From positions 1 to 10,364 of the forward strand of contig DXDV01000117.1 in assembly GCA_019115345.1 (NCBI GenBank): a stretch of DNA of 10,364 nt, written 5' to 3'. The notes beneath the pieces were generated by a model that ran no database searches, had not been told where the DNA came from, and saw nothing but the letters and a program-made list of their open reading frames with translations. This stretch comes from Candidatus Intestinimonas stercorigallinarum (GTDB lineage Bacteria > Bacillota > Clostridia > Oscillospirales > Oscillospiraceae). Position 1 is the stretch's first letter. Each line of letters opens with the position of its first letter. This document shows positions 4,572-10,364 of this stretch, in pieces. The translations under genes were made by a program, and so were the position numbers.

Positions 4572-6044
4572 ATGAAGCTCTACCTCAAGGGACACGACTA
4601 CAAATATGCCACCGAGCAGATGCTCCTGATGCTGTTTCCTGGCCAGCGGCCGGAGTATCCGGCCGAGCCAACCGCGGCGGGGGAGGACAGCCTGGTACTC
4701 ACCCTCTCCCGGACGGCGGGCCGGGCCACCGGCCACGCCGTGCTCACCTGGGAGGGACGGCGGTACAGCCGCTTCGCCTGGTGCGCCGACCCGGGGGAGG
4801 ACGACCGTCTGGAGCGGGACCGGGTGCTCCAGCGGGTGCTCAAGAACGCCTTCTACCGGGCGGGGACCGACGCCCTGGGCCGGGAGCCGGCCTGGGGGGC
4901 CCTCACCGGGGTGCGCCCGGTGAAGCTCCCCACCAAGGCCATGACCCGGGGCCTCACCCCTGCCCAGGCCGACCGGCAGCTCCGGGACCTCTACCGGGTC
5001 TCCCCCGACCGGCGGCGGCTGGCCATGGACTGCGCCATGGCCACCCTGGCCGTCCGGAACAGCCTGCGGCCCGAGGAGCTCTCCCTCTATGTGGGCATCC
5101 CCTTCTGCCCCACCCGGTGCGCCTACTGCTCCTTCGTCTCCGCCGACGTGGGCAAGACCCTGAGCATGCTCACGCCCTACGTGGAGGCCCTGTGCCGGGA
5201 GATCGCCGCCGCCGGGGCCATGCTGAAGCGGGCGGGGCGGCGCGTGCGCTCGGTCTACTTCGGGGGCGGCACCCCCACCACCCTGTCGGCCCGGCAGCTC
5301 CACCAGGTCATGACCGCCCTGGAGGAGCACGTGGACCTCTCCGGCTGCACCGAGTACACCGTGGAGGCCGGGCGGCCCGACACCATCACGGCGGAGAAGC
5401 TCTCCGTCCTGCGCGCCCACGGCTGCGGCCGCGTCTCGGTGAACCCCCAGTCCATGTCGGCGGCGGTGCTGGAGGCCATCGGCCGCGCCCACTCCCCGGA
5501 GGACATCCTCCGGGCCTGGGACCTGGTGGAGCAGGCGGGCTTCCCGGTGCGGAACATGGACCTCATCGCCGGACTTCCCGCCGACAGCGAGGAGGGCTTC
5601 CGGGACTCCCTGGACCGGGTCGTCGCCCTGGGCCCCGAGAACATCACCGTCCACACCCTGGCCCTCAAGAAGGGGGCCCGGCTCATGCTGGAGCGCCGGG
5701 GCCTTCCCGACGGGGCGGCTGTGGCCGCCATGCTGGACTACGCCTGGGCCGCCCTGCGCTCCGCCGGGTACGTCCCCTACTACCTCTACCGCCAGAAGTA
5801 TATGTCCGGCGGCTTTGAGAACGTGGGCTGGTGCCGCCCCGGCGCCGAGAGCCTCTACAACATCTGCATGATGGAGGAGCTCCACTCCATTTTGTCCCTG
5901 GGCTCCGGCGGGGTGACCAAGCTCATCGACCCCGCCGCCGGGAGCCTGGTGCGGCTCTCCAACCCCAAATTCCCCAAGGAGTATATCGAACACATCGACA
6001 GCATCATCGCCCAAAAGGAGGAGATCGTGTGGCCTATCAGCTAG
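4572..6044 (+). CDS. hemZ: Oxygen-independent coproporphyrinogen dehydrogenase HemZ
   Basis: HemZ-type radical SAM protein of Firmicutes, related to HemN. It is predicted to oxidise coproporphyrinogen III to protoporphyrinogen without oxygen, in the cytosol, although biochemical proof for this subgroup is weaker than for HemN. The 490 residues have the extra N-terminal region typical of HemZ (MKLYLKGHDYKYATEQMLL), ALTGVRPVKLPTKA at 110-123, the GIPFCPTRCAYCSF cluster motif (C179, C183, C186), and YFGGGTPTTL followed by VEAGRPDT in the barrel. The sequence continues to a C-terminal GGVTKLID. I chose ATG 4572 because AGGGGGAG (4558-4565) lies 6 bases upstream; a TTG at 4518 is in frame but falls inside the hairpin insert. 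The start overlaps the preceding ORF by 4 bases and the end overlaps the kinase gene by 16. Confidence 0.93.
   Translation: MKLYLKGHDYKYATEQMLLMLFPGQRPEYPAEPTAAGEDSLVLTLSRTAGRATGHAVLTWEGRRYSRFAWCADPGEDDRLERDRVLQRVLKNAFYRAGTDALGREPAWGALTGVRPVKLPTKAMTRGLTPAQADRQLRDLYRVSPDRRRLAMDCAMATLAVRNSLRPEELSLYVGIPFCPTRCAYCSFVSADVGKTLSMLTPYVEALCREIAAAGAMLKRAGRRVRSVYFGGGTPTTLSARQLHQVMTALEEHVDLSGCTEYTVEAGRPDTITAEKLSVLRAHGCGRVSVNPQSMSAAVLEAIGRAHSPEDILRAWDLVEQAGFPVRNMDLIAGLPADSEEGFRDSLDRVVALGPENITVHTLALKKGARLMLERRGLPDGAAVAAMLDYAWAALRSAGYVPYYLYRQKYMSGGFENVGWCRPGAESLYNICMMEELHSILSLGSGGVTKLIDPAAGSLVRLSNPKFPKEYIEHIDSIIAQKEEIVWPIS
6016..6021 (+). promoter_or_regulatory. Ribosome binding site inside hemZ, deciding the kinase start
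   Basis: A full AGGAGG lies within the last codons of hemZ, 7 bases before GTG 6029. It rules out the much longer open frame reaching back to 5831, which would lie wholly over hemZ. Confidence 0.8.
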
Positions 6045-6973
6045 AGGAGATCAACCGCCGCCTGCGGGAGGACCCGGCGGGCTTCGTGGCCGAGTGCGAC
6101 GGGGTGTACCAGAAGCGGCTGGAGACGGCCGCCGAACGCATCCTGGAGCGGATGAAGGAGAGCCCCATCGTCCTCCTCTCTGGCCCCTCCGGCTCGGGCA
6201 AGACCACCACCGCCCTGAAGCTGGAGCAGGAGCTGGAGCGGCGGGGGGTGCAGACCCACACCATCTCCCTGGACAACTACTTCAAGACCCTCAACCACAA
6301 GACCGCCCCCCGGAACGCCGAGGGGGACATCGACTACGAGTCCCCCAGGCTCCTGGACATGGACCTGCTGGACGAGACCTTCACCAAGCTCTCCCGGGGG
6401 GAGTGGGTCATCGTGCCCAAGTTTGAGTTCGCCCGGCAGATGCGCAACGACAGCCGGGGCACCCCCCTGAAGCTGGACAAAAACGAGATCGCCATCTTCG
6501 AGGGCATCCACGCCCTCAACGACGACATCGCCGGCCGCCATCCGGAGGCCACCGCCCTCTATATCTCCGCCCGCTCCGACATCCTGGAGGGGGAGGCGCT
6601 GCGGTTCAAGGGCACCTGGATGCGGATCACCCGCCGGGCGGTCCGGGACTGCAGCTTCCGGGGCACCGACCTGGTGGAGACCCTCTCCATGTGGTATAAT
6701 GTGCGCCGGGGGGAGAAGCTCCACATCTCCCCCTTCAAGGGCCGGGCCAACGTCATCATCGACTCCTCCCTCCGCTACGAGGTGCCCGTTTTCACCAACT
6801 ACGCCCCCCAGCTCCGGGCGGCGGTGGCCCAGGTCCCCGCCGACAACGAGCGCCGGGCCGAGCTGGAGGCCATGGCGGCCGCCTTCGACCGCTTCCAGCC
6901 CCTCTCCCCCGACCTGGTCCCCGCCGACTCCCTCCTCCGGGAGTTCATCGGCGGCGGCAGCTACCATTATTGA
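6029..6973 (+). CDS. Uridine kinase-family P-loop nucleoside kinase
   Basis: A 314-residue cytosolic kinase of the phosphoribulokinase/uridine kinase superfamily. The Walker A motif GPSGSGKT is at 52-59, LDNYF (81-85) carries the acidic residue typical of the uridine kinase active site, then come DIDYESPRLLDMDLL and FEGIHALND, matching the uridine kinase core. It likely phosphorylates a nucleoside (uridine or cytidine) or a similar small molecule with a nucleoside triphosphate; the exact substrate is not evident. It is about 100 residues longer than classic Udk because of a helical N-terminal leader of roughly 45 residues and a C-terminal extension. The GTG start with AGGAGG 7 bases upstream is well supported. 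It overlaps hemZ by 16 bases, so the two are likely translationally coupled. Confidence 0.85.
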   Translation: MAYQLEEINRRLREDPAGFVAECDGVYQKRLETAAERILERMKESPIVLLSGPSGSGKTTTALKLEQELERRGVQTHTISLDNYFKTLNHKTAPRNAEGDIDYESPRLLDMDLLDETFTKLSRGEWVIVPKFEFARQMRNDSRGTPLKLDKNEIAIFEGIHALNDDIAGRHPEATALYISARSDILEGEALRFKGTWMRITRRAVRDCSFRGTDLVETLSMWYNVRRGEKLHISPFKGRANVIIDSSLRYEVPVFTNYAPQLRAAVAQVPADNERRAELEAMAAAFDRFQPLSPDLVPADSLLREFIGGGSYHY

Positions 6974-7020
6974 CCCTCCCCCACCGGGGAAACACCATAC
7001 AGGAAAGAAGGAAACACACC

Positions 7021-7854
7021 ATGTCAGAATGCACCCATGATTGCTCCTCCTGCGGCGAGAGCTGCGCCGAGCGCACCTCCCCCATGGACCTGAGAGAGCC
7101 GGTCAACGGCCTGTCCAGCGTGGGCAAGGTCATCGCCGTGGTCAGCGGCAAGGGCGGCGTGGGCAAATCCACCGTCACCTGCTCCCTGGCCGCTGCCATG
7201 TCCAGACTGGGCAAAAAGACGGCCGTGCTGGACGCCGACATCACCGGCCCCAGCGTCCCCACCGCCTTCGGCATCCATGAGCACGCCGCCGGCAGCGAGC
7301 TGGGCATCTACCCCGTGGTCAGCAAGGGGGGCGTGGAGCTCATGAGCCTCAACCTCCTCACCGAGAACGAGACCGACCCCGTCATCTGGCGGGGCCCCGT
7401 CATCGCCGGGGCCGTGAAGCAGTTCTGGACCGACGTCATCTGGGGGGACGTGGACTACATGTTCGTAGACATGCCCCCCGGCACCGGCGACGTGCCCCTC
7501 ACCGTTTTCCAGTCCCTCCCCGTGGACGGGGTCATCGTGGTCACCTCTCCCCAGGACCTGGTGAGCATGATCGTCACCAAGGCGGTGAAAATGGCCGAGA
7601 TGATGAACATCCCCATCCTGGGCGTGGTGGAGAATTACAGCTACTTCCAGTGCCCCGACTGCGGCAAGGCCCACGCCATCTTCGGTGAGAGCCACATCCA
7701 GGAGGTGGCCGCCGGTCTGGGCCTGAAGGTCCTGGCCAAGCTGCCCATCGACCCCGCCCTGGCCGCCGCCTGCGACAACGGCGGCGTGGAGGACTACCAG
7801 CCCAACCCCCTGGAGCCCCTGGCCAGGGAGATCGCCGAGGGCGGGCTCTGGTGA
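7021..7854 (+). CDS. Mrp/NBP35-type Fe-S cluster carrier ATPase
   Basis: A 277-residue cytosolic P-loop ATPase of the Mrp/ApbC/NBP35 family, which carries and delivers Fe-S clusters. The deviant Walker A GKGGVGKS (43-50), DADITGPSVP (71-80), the VDMPPGTGD Walker B region (149-157) and the ENYSYFQCPDCG segment with the C211/C214 pair expected to bind a bridging cluster are all present. The N-terminus carries C4, C8, C11 and C15 (CTHDCSSCGESC), a cysteine cluster recalling NBP35 rather than the DUF59 domain found at the start of many Mrp proteins; DUF59 is absent. A modest site (AAGG near 7008-7011) precedes ATG 7021. The gap to the kinase gene is 47 bases and a strong terminator follows, so this is the last gene of the cluster. 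TTGACC at 6970-6975 is -35-like but lacks a good -10. Confidence 0.93.
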   Translation: MSECTHDCSSCGESCAERTSPMDLREPVNGLSSVGKVIAVVSGKGGVGKSTVTCSLAAAMSRLGKKTAVLDADITGPSVPTAFGIHEHAAGSELGIYPVVSKGGVELMSLNLLTENETDPVIWRGPVIAGAVKQFWTDVIWGDVDYMFVDMPPGTGDVPLTVFQSLPVDGVIVVTSPQDLVSMIVTKAVKMAEMMNIPILGVVENYSYFQCPDCGKAHAIFGESHIQEVAAGLGLKVLAKLPIDPALAAACDNGGVEDYQPNPLEPLAREIAEGGLW

Positions 7855-7870
7855 GCCCTCTCCCGGCCCG

Positions 7871-7929
7871 CATCCCGTTCCCTTTCCGCCCGCTCCAGGG
7901 CGGAAAGGGAACGGGATGTTTTTAATTTT
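7871..7929 (+). terminator. Strong intrinsic terminator closing the operon
   Basis: A perfect 21-bp stem (7871-7891 with 7898-7918) around the loop GCTCCA, followed by TTTTTAATTTT (7919-7929). It lies 17 bases after the mrp stop codon and separates the cluster from the nucleotidase gene. Confidence 0.95.
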
Positions 7930-7942
7930 ACACTCCGACCGC

Positions 7943-7972
7943 TTGCCCTGGTTCCGGCGTCCATGGTACAAT
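7943..7972 (+). promoter_or_regulatory. Probable promoter of the SLH nucleotidase gene
   Basis: TTGCCC (7943-7948), 18 bases, then TACAAT (7967-7972) with TGG before it (extended -10, TGGTACAAT). Transcription would start near 7979, giving a leader of about 55 bases before ATG 8034. It directly follows the terminator, so this gene has its own control. Confidence 0.65.
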
Positions 7973-7986
7973 CAAGGTGACTCGGA

Positions 7987-8004
7987 CGGGCCGGAAACGG
8001 CCCG
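7987..8004 (+). promoter_or_regulatory. 5'-leader hairpin with GAAA tetraloop
   Basis: CGGGCCG-GAAA-CGGCCCG forms a perfect 7-bp GC stem closed by a GNRA tetraloop, near the predicted 5' end of the nucleotidase mRNA and 13 bases upstream of its ribosome site (AGGAG, 8018-8022). It could stabilise the transcript; no switch function is evident. Confidence 0.5.
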
Positions 8005-8033
8005 CTCCAACCGTGAAAGGAGAGAAACGTCCC

Positions 8034-10184
8034 ATGAAGCATACCCGCATCACCGCCCTGGTCCTGGCGCTGGCCATGACGGTTGCCCTGGCGGCGCCCG
8101 CGGCGGCGGCCGATGCCGCCGGAAGCCCCTACGCCGAGAGCATCCAGCGCCTGGAGGAGCGCGGCGTCATCAAGGGCGACGGCACCGGCGCCTACCGCCC
8201 CGAGGACCCCCTGACCCGCGCCGCCGCCGCCTCCCTGCTCTACGAGGCCTTCTATCTGGTCCCCGTGTTCTCCATGGAGGCCCAGCCCGCGGAGAGCGCC
8301 GAGGGCGAGGAGGCCGCCGAACCCCTGACCAAGCAGTTCTACTCCACCGAGACCACCGTGGCCACCCTGGACGCCGCCCTCCTCCCCGCCGCCCCCGACG
8401 CCGTGGGCACCTGGTGTGAGACGGTGGCCAACACCGTGCTGGAGGCCCGGCTGATGGACCAGGTGGACGGCGCCTTCCAGGGCGACGCCGCCGTGACCCG
8501 GGCCGATTTTGCCCTCTCCGTCATGAAGGCGGTCTACGGCGCCGACAAGGACATGGACTTCCTGGCCCAGGGCCAGGCCGACGGCCTGCTGCCCGAGGGT
8601 CTGATCCTGGACGACACCGTCATCACCCGGGGCGAGGCCGCCTGGCTGCTGGACGCCGCCACCCGTGACCTCACCATCATCACCACCATGTCCACCTCCG
8701 ACATCCACGGCCACATGACCCCCTACACCCCCTCCGGCTCCGCCATCGAGGTGGGCGGCTCCGCCAAGGCGGCCTGGCTCTTCCAGGAGGCCGAGCGCCG
8801 CAACCCCAACACCCTGATCCTGGACGGCGGCGACTCCCCCTACAACACCGACCTGGCCAACATCTCCCAGGGCCAGTCCAGCGTGGACGTGATGAACGCC
8901 CAGGGCTACGACGCCACCGTGCTGGGCAACCACGACTTCGACTACGCCTTTGAAAACCTCCTCTCCCTGGCCGACCGGGCCGAGTACGCCATGCTCTCCG
9001 CCAACACCTACTGGCTGGACGGCACCTATCCCGAGCAGTTCGAGCCCTACATCGTCAAGGAGCTGGACGGCGTGACCGTGGCCATCGTGGGCCTCACCGA
9101 CGACGGCAGCAAGGCCACCACCCACTTCTCCAACACCCAGGACATCGACTTCCACGACCAGTGGGAGGTGGGCCAGGCCGTGTTGGAGCAGGCCAACGCC
9201 GAGGCCGACGTGGTCATCCTCCTCTCCCACCTCCACGGCGCCAACAACGACGTGCCCGTCAAGCTGGACGGCATCGACATGGAGATCGGCGGCGGCAACG
9301 ACATCTTCGGCCGCCCCCTGAACATCGAGGATACCGTGGTGGTCAATCCCGGCGGCGTGGGCGCCTGCGTCAATCAGACCAACCTGAACGTGAAGGACGG
9401 CGAGGTGCTGGGCTACACCTTCAACCAGATCATCCTCTCCTCCGACGTGCCCGAGGTGGAGGCCGTCAATGAGATCATCGCCGGCTATCAGGCCGACCTG
9501 GACGCCCAGATGGATGTGGTCATCGGCCAGTGCGCCTCCGACATCCCCTGGTCCAGCCCCCTGGTCCGCACCCAGGAGAGCCCCCTGGGCAACCTGGCCG
9601 CCGACGCCCTGCGGGACTACTGTGACGCCGACATCGCCATCCAGAACGGCGGCGGCGTCCGGGCCGGTCTCTCCGCCGGCGACGTGACCGTGGGAGACAT
9701 CTTCGCCATGCTGCCCTTCGACAACAAGGTCACCCTGGTGGAGGTCACCGGCCAGACCGTGTGGGACGCCCTGGAAAACGGCGTCAGCGGCTATCCCGAG
9801 CTCAACGGCAAGTTCCCCCAGGTCTCCGGCATCCACTACACCTTTGACGGCTCCAAGCCCGCCGGGGAGCGCATCGTCTCTGTCACCCTGCCCGACGGCA
9901 CCCCCCTGGACATGGAGGGCTGGTACACCCTGGCCTGCAACGACTTCATGTGCGGCGGCGGCGACGGCTACACCATGTTTAACGTCCTCAACCCCGAGGG
10001 CGCCGAGGGCAACGGCGAGATGGTCTCCCAGGACCTGCCCGGCTGCAAGCTGGTCTACCGCACCAACGATTACTACCGCACCGTGGTCAGCCAGTACATC
10101 CAGGAGCAGGGCACCATCGACCCCCAGGTGGAGGGCCGCATCACCATCCTCAACCCCCAGAGCACCGAGAGCACCCTGGGCTGA
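8034..10184 (+). CDS. Secreted SLH-domain 5'-nucleotidase (UshA/CpdB family)
   Basis: A 716-residue exported protein. Residues 1-26 form a signal peptide (MKHTR, hydrophobic core, then APAAAA). Next come S-layer-homology segments: a clear one at about 33-76, a second at about 129-170 and a weaker third at about 174-210. They would tether it to secondary wall polysaccharide. The calcineurin-like phosphoesterase domain follows (about 213-470) with DIH (D223, H225), GGD (D267), GNHD (N299, H300) and LSH (H399). A 5'-nucleotidase C-terminal domain (about 495-705) has NGGGVR (538-543), PFDN (561-564) and GGDGY (642-646). It probably hydrolyses extracellular nucleotides to nucleoside and phosphate. 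Oddly, the usual GGHxH/GGHxQ metal motif reads GGGND (419-423). ATG 8034 is preceded by AGGAG at 8018-8022; a GTG at 7977 is in frame but would lie upstream of the predicted transcript start and spoil the signal peptide. Confidence 0.92.
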   Translation: MKHTRITALVLALAMTVALAAPAAAADAAGSPYAESIQRLEERGVIKGDGTGAYRPEDPLTRAAAASLLYEAFYLVPVFSMEAQPAESAEGEEAAEPLTKQFYSTETTVATLDAALLPAAPDAVGTWCETVANTVLEARLMDQVDGAFQGDAAVTRADFALSVMKAVYGADKDMDFLAQGQADGLLPEGLILDDTVITRGEAAWLLDAATRDLTIITTMSTSDIHGHMTPYTPSGSAIEVGGSAKAAWLFQEAERRNPNTLILDGGDSPYNTDLANISQGQSSVDVMNAQGYDATVLGNHDFDYAFENLLSLADRAEYAMLSANTYWLDGTYPEQFEPYIVKELDGVTVAIVGLTDDGSKATTHFSNTQDIDFHDQWEVGQAVLEQANAEADVVILLSHLHGANNDVPVKLDGIDMEIGGGNDIFGRPLNIEDTVVVNPGGVGACVNQTNLNVKDGEVLGYTFNQIILSSDVPEVEAVNEIIAGYQADLDAQMDVVIGQCASDIPWSSPLVRTQESPLGNLAADALRDYCDADIAIQNGGGVRAGLSAGDVTVGDIFAMLPFDNKVTLVEVTGQTVWDALENGVSGYPELNGKFPQVSGIHYTFDGSKPAGERIVSVTLPDGTPLDMEGWYTLACNDFMCGGGDGYTMFNVLNPEGAEGNGEMVSQDLPGCKLVYRTNDYYRTVVSQYIQEQGTIDPQVEGRITILNPQSTESTLG

Positions 10185-10220
10185 GCCCACGGCGGCAAAC
10201 GTCGATCGGGACAAACAGGA

Positions 10221-10259
10221 CCGGCCCGCCGCGGAGAACCGCGGCGGGCCGGCTGTTTT
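10221..10259 (+). terminator. Intrinsic terminator of the nucleotidase gene
   Basis: CCGGCCCGCCGCGG (10221-10234) pairs perfectly with 10239-10252 around AGAA, followed by CTGTTTTGTT. The flanking ACAAACAG (10211-10218) is roughly complementary to the tail, so it may also work weakly on the other strand. Confidence 0.85.
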
Positions 10260-10280
10260 GTTGCCGCTTTAGCGCAACGA

Positions 10281-10364
10281 CAACCCCCAGCTATGCTGGG
10301 GAGAGTAAAAAGAATTACATAGTGAAAAAACCTTCTGGTAGAATGGAAGTTGCGGTCGGTCAAC
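10281..10364 (+). mobile_element. Possible left end of an IS200/IS605-family element (cut by window edge)
   Basis: CCCCAGC (10285-10291) pairs with GCTGGGG (10295-10301) around TAT, giving the short subterminal hairpin typical of IS200/IS605 ends. The DNA then turns AT-rich (AGAGTAAAAAGAATTACAT), unlike the rest of the window. The following TGAAAAAACCTTCTGGTA and GTTGCGGTCGGTCAAC resemble, from memory, leaders of IS200-type tnpA genes in Clostridia. No transposase codons lie in the window, so the call rests on the hairpin, composition and recollection. Confidence 0.45.
10315..10344 (+). promoter_or_regulatory. Possible promoter reading out of the window
   Basis: TTACAT (10315-10320), 18 bases, then TAGAAT (10339-10344) with TGG before it (extended -10). 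It would drive a gene starting beyond 10364, presumably the transposase if the IS call is right. Confidence 0.4.

Larger units (their letters stand above)
4354..4575 (+). pseudogene. 73-codon ORF: duplicated hemZ 5' end plus unrelated tail
   Basis: The first 19 codons (4354-4410) encode MKLYLKGHDYKYATEQMLL, exactly the start of HemZ at 4572. Seven codons differ, all silently (codons 3, 6, 10, 12, 14, 15, 16), and this copy uses more A/T-ending codons than the genes around it. Resemblance begins precisely at the ATG and ends after ATGCTCCTGAT (4412). The remaining 54 codons run through a hairpin-rich insert and look non-protein-like. The ORF stops at TGA 4573-4575, overlapping the hemZ start as ATGA, so translation could couple to hemZ. 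A weak GGGA (4343-4346) precedes the ATG by 7 bases. It could be the stranded original 5' end of hemZ after an insertion, or an upstream leader ORF. Both readings are inference. Confidence 0.7.

Noticed and set aside
4449..6014. 521-codon minus-strand frame opposite hemZ
   Set aside because: Antisense shadow; the plus strand has full radical SAM motifs in order.
5831..6028. Long N-terminal extension of the kinase frame
   Set aside because: It overlaps hemZ entirely; AGGAGG at 6016-6021 with GTG 6029 gives a clear start and the extension is low-complexity.
7977..8033. Upstream GTG start for the nucleotidase
   Set aside because: It would place charged residues before the signal peptide and lies at or before the predicted transcript start.
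7794..10214. 806-codon open frame on the minus strand opposite the nucleotidase
   Set aside because: It mirrors a real gene with clear motifs; the translation is a low-complexity G/V/H/L/D string typical of the antisense of GC-rich codons.

Overview
The window looks like chromosome of a GC-rich Clostridia gut bacterium, most likely Oscillospiraceae (Flavonifractor/Lawsonibacter-like). The grounds are Firmicutes-type genes (HemZ, an SLH-anchored nucleotidase, uridine-kinase-like protein), strong GC preference at third codon positions, AGGAGG-type ribosome sites, and intergenic palindromic repeats of a style I associate with that family. The placement is inference; no marker gene for taxonomy is present.

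Layout. Positions 1-548 carry no gene: they hold two nearly identical copies of a repeat of at least 158 bp (1-158, 376-533) flanking two other hairpin-forming repeat units. miaB (tRNA methylthiotransferase) follows on the minus strand (549-1964). A short divergent promoter region (about 1965-2134) holds two well-formed extended -10 promoters and a 14-bp palindrome. From 2135 to 7854 all genes are on the plus strand and closely packed: an alanine-racemase-fold protein that has lost its catalytic residues, dtd (D-aminoacyl-tRNA deacylase), a glyoxalase II-like metallo-beta-lactamase hydrolase, a 73-codon ORF that repeats the first 19 codons of hemZ, hemZ (radical SAM coproporphyrinogen dehydrogenase), a uridine-kinase-family P-loop kinase, and an Mrp/NBP35-type Fe-S carrier ATPase. 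A strong intrinsic terminator (7871-7929) closes this probable operon. A separate unit with its own promoter encodes a secreted, S-layer-anchored 5'-nucleotidase (8034-10184), again closed by a terminator. The last 80 bases turn AT-rich and resemble the left end of an IS200/IS605 insertion sequence.

How the genes fit together. The operon mixes translation quality control (dtd), tetrapyrrole synthesis (hemZ), Fe-S handling (mrp) and general hydrolase/kinase functions; HemZ and MiaB both need Fe-S clusters that an Mrp-type protein could help supply. The exported nucleotidase probably scavenges nucleosides from extracellular nucleotides, and a uridine-kinase-like enzyme lies upstream, though this link is only suggestive.

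The most unusual spot is 4354-4634. The 5' end of hemZ occurs twice, with seven synonymous differences and no amino-acid change in 19 codons. The copies are separated by a 126-bp, four-hairpin segment and bounded by 11-bp direct repeats; an inverted copy of the same core lies between them, and the upstream ORF ends in an ATGA overlap with the intact hemZ. It looks like an insertion that restored, or recoded, the start of its target gene.
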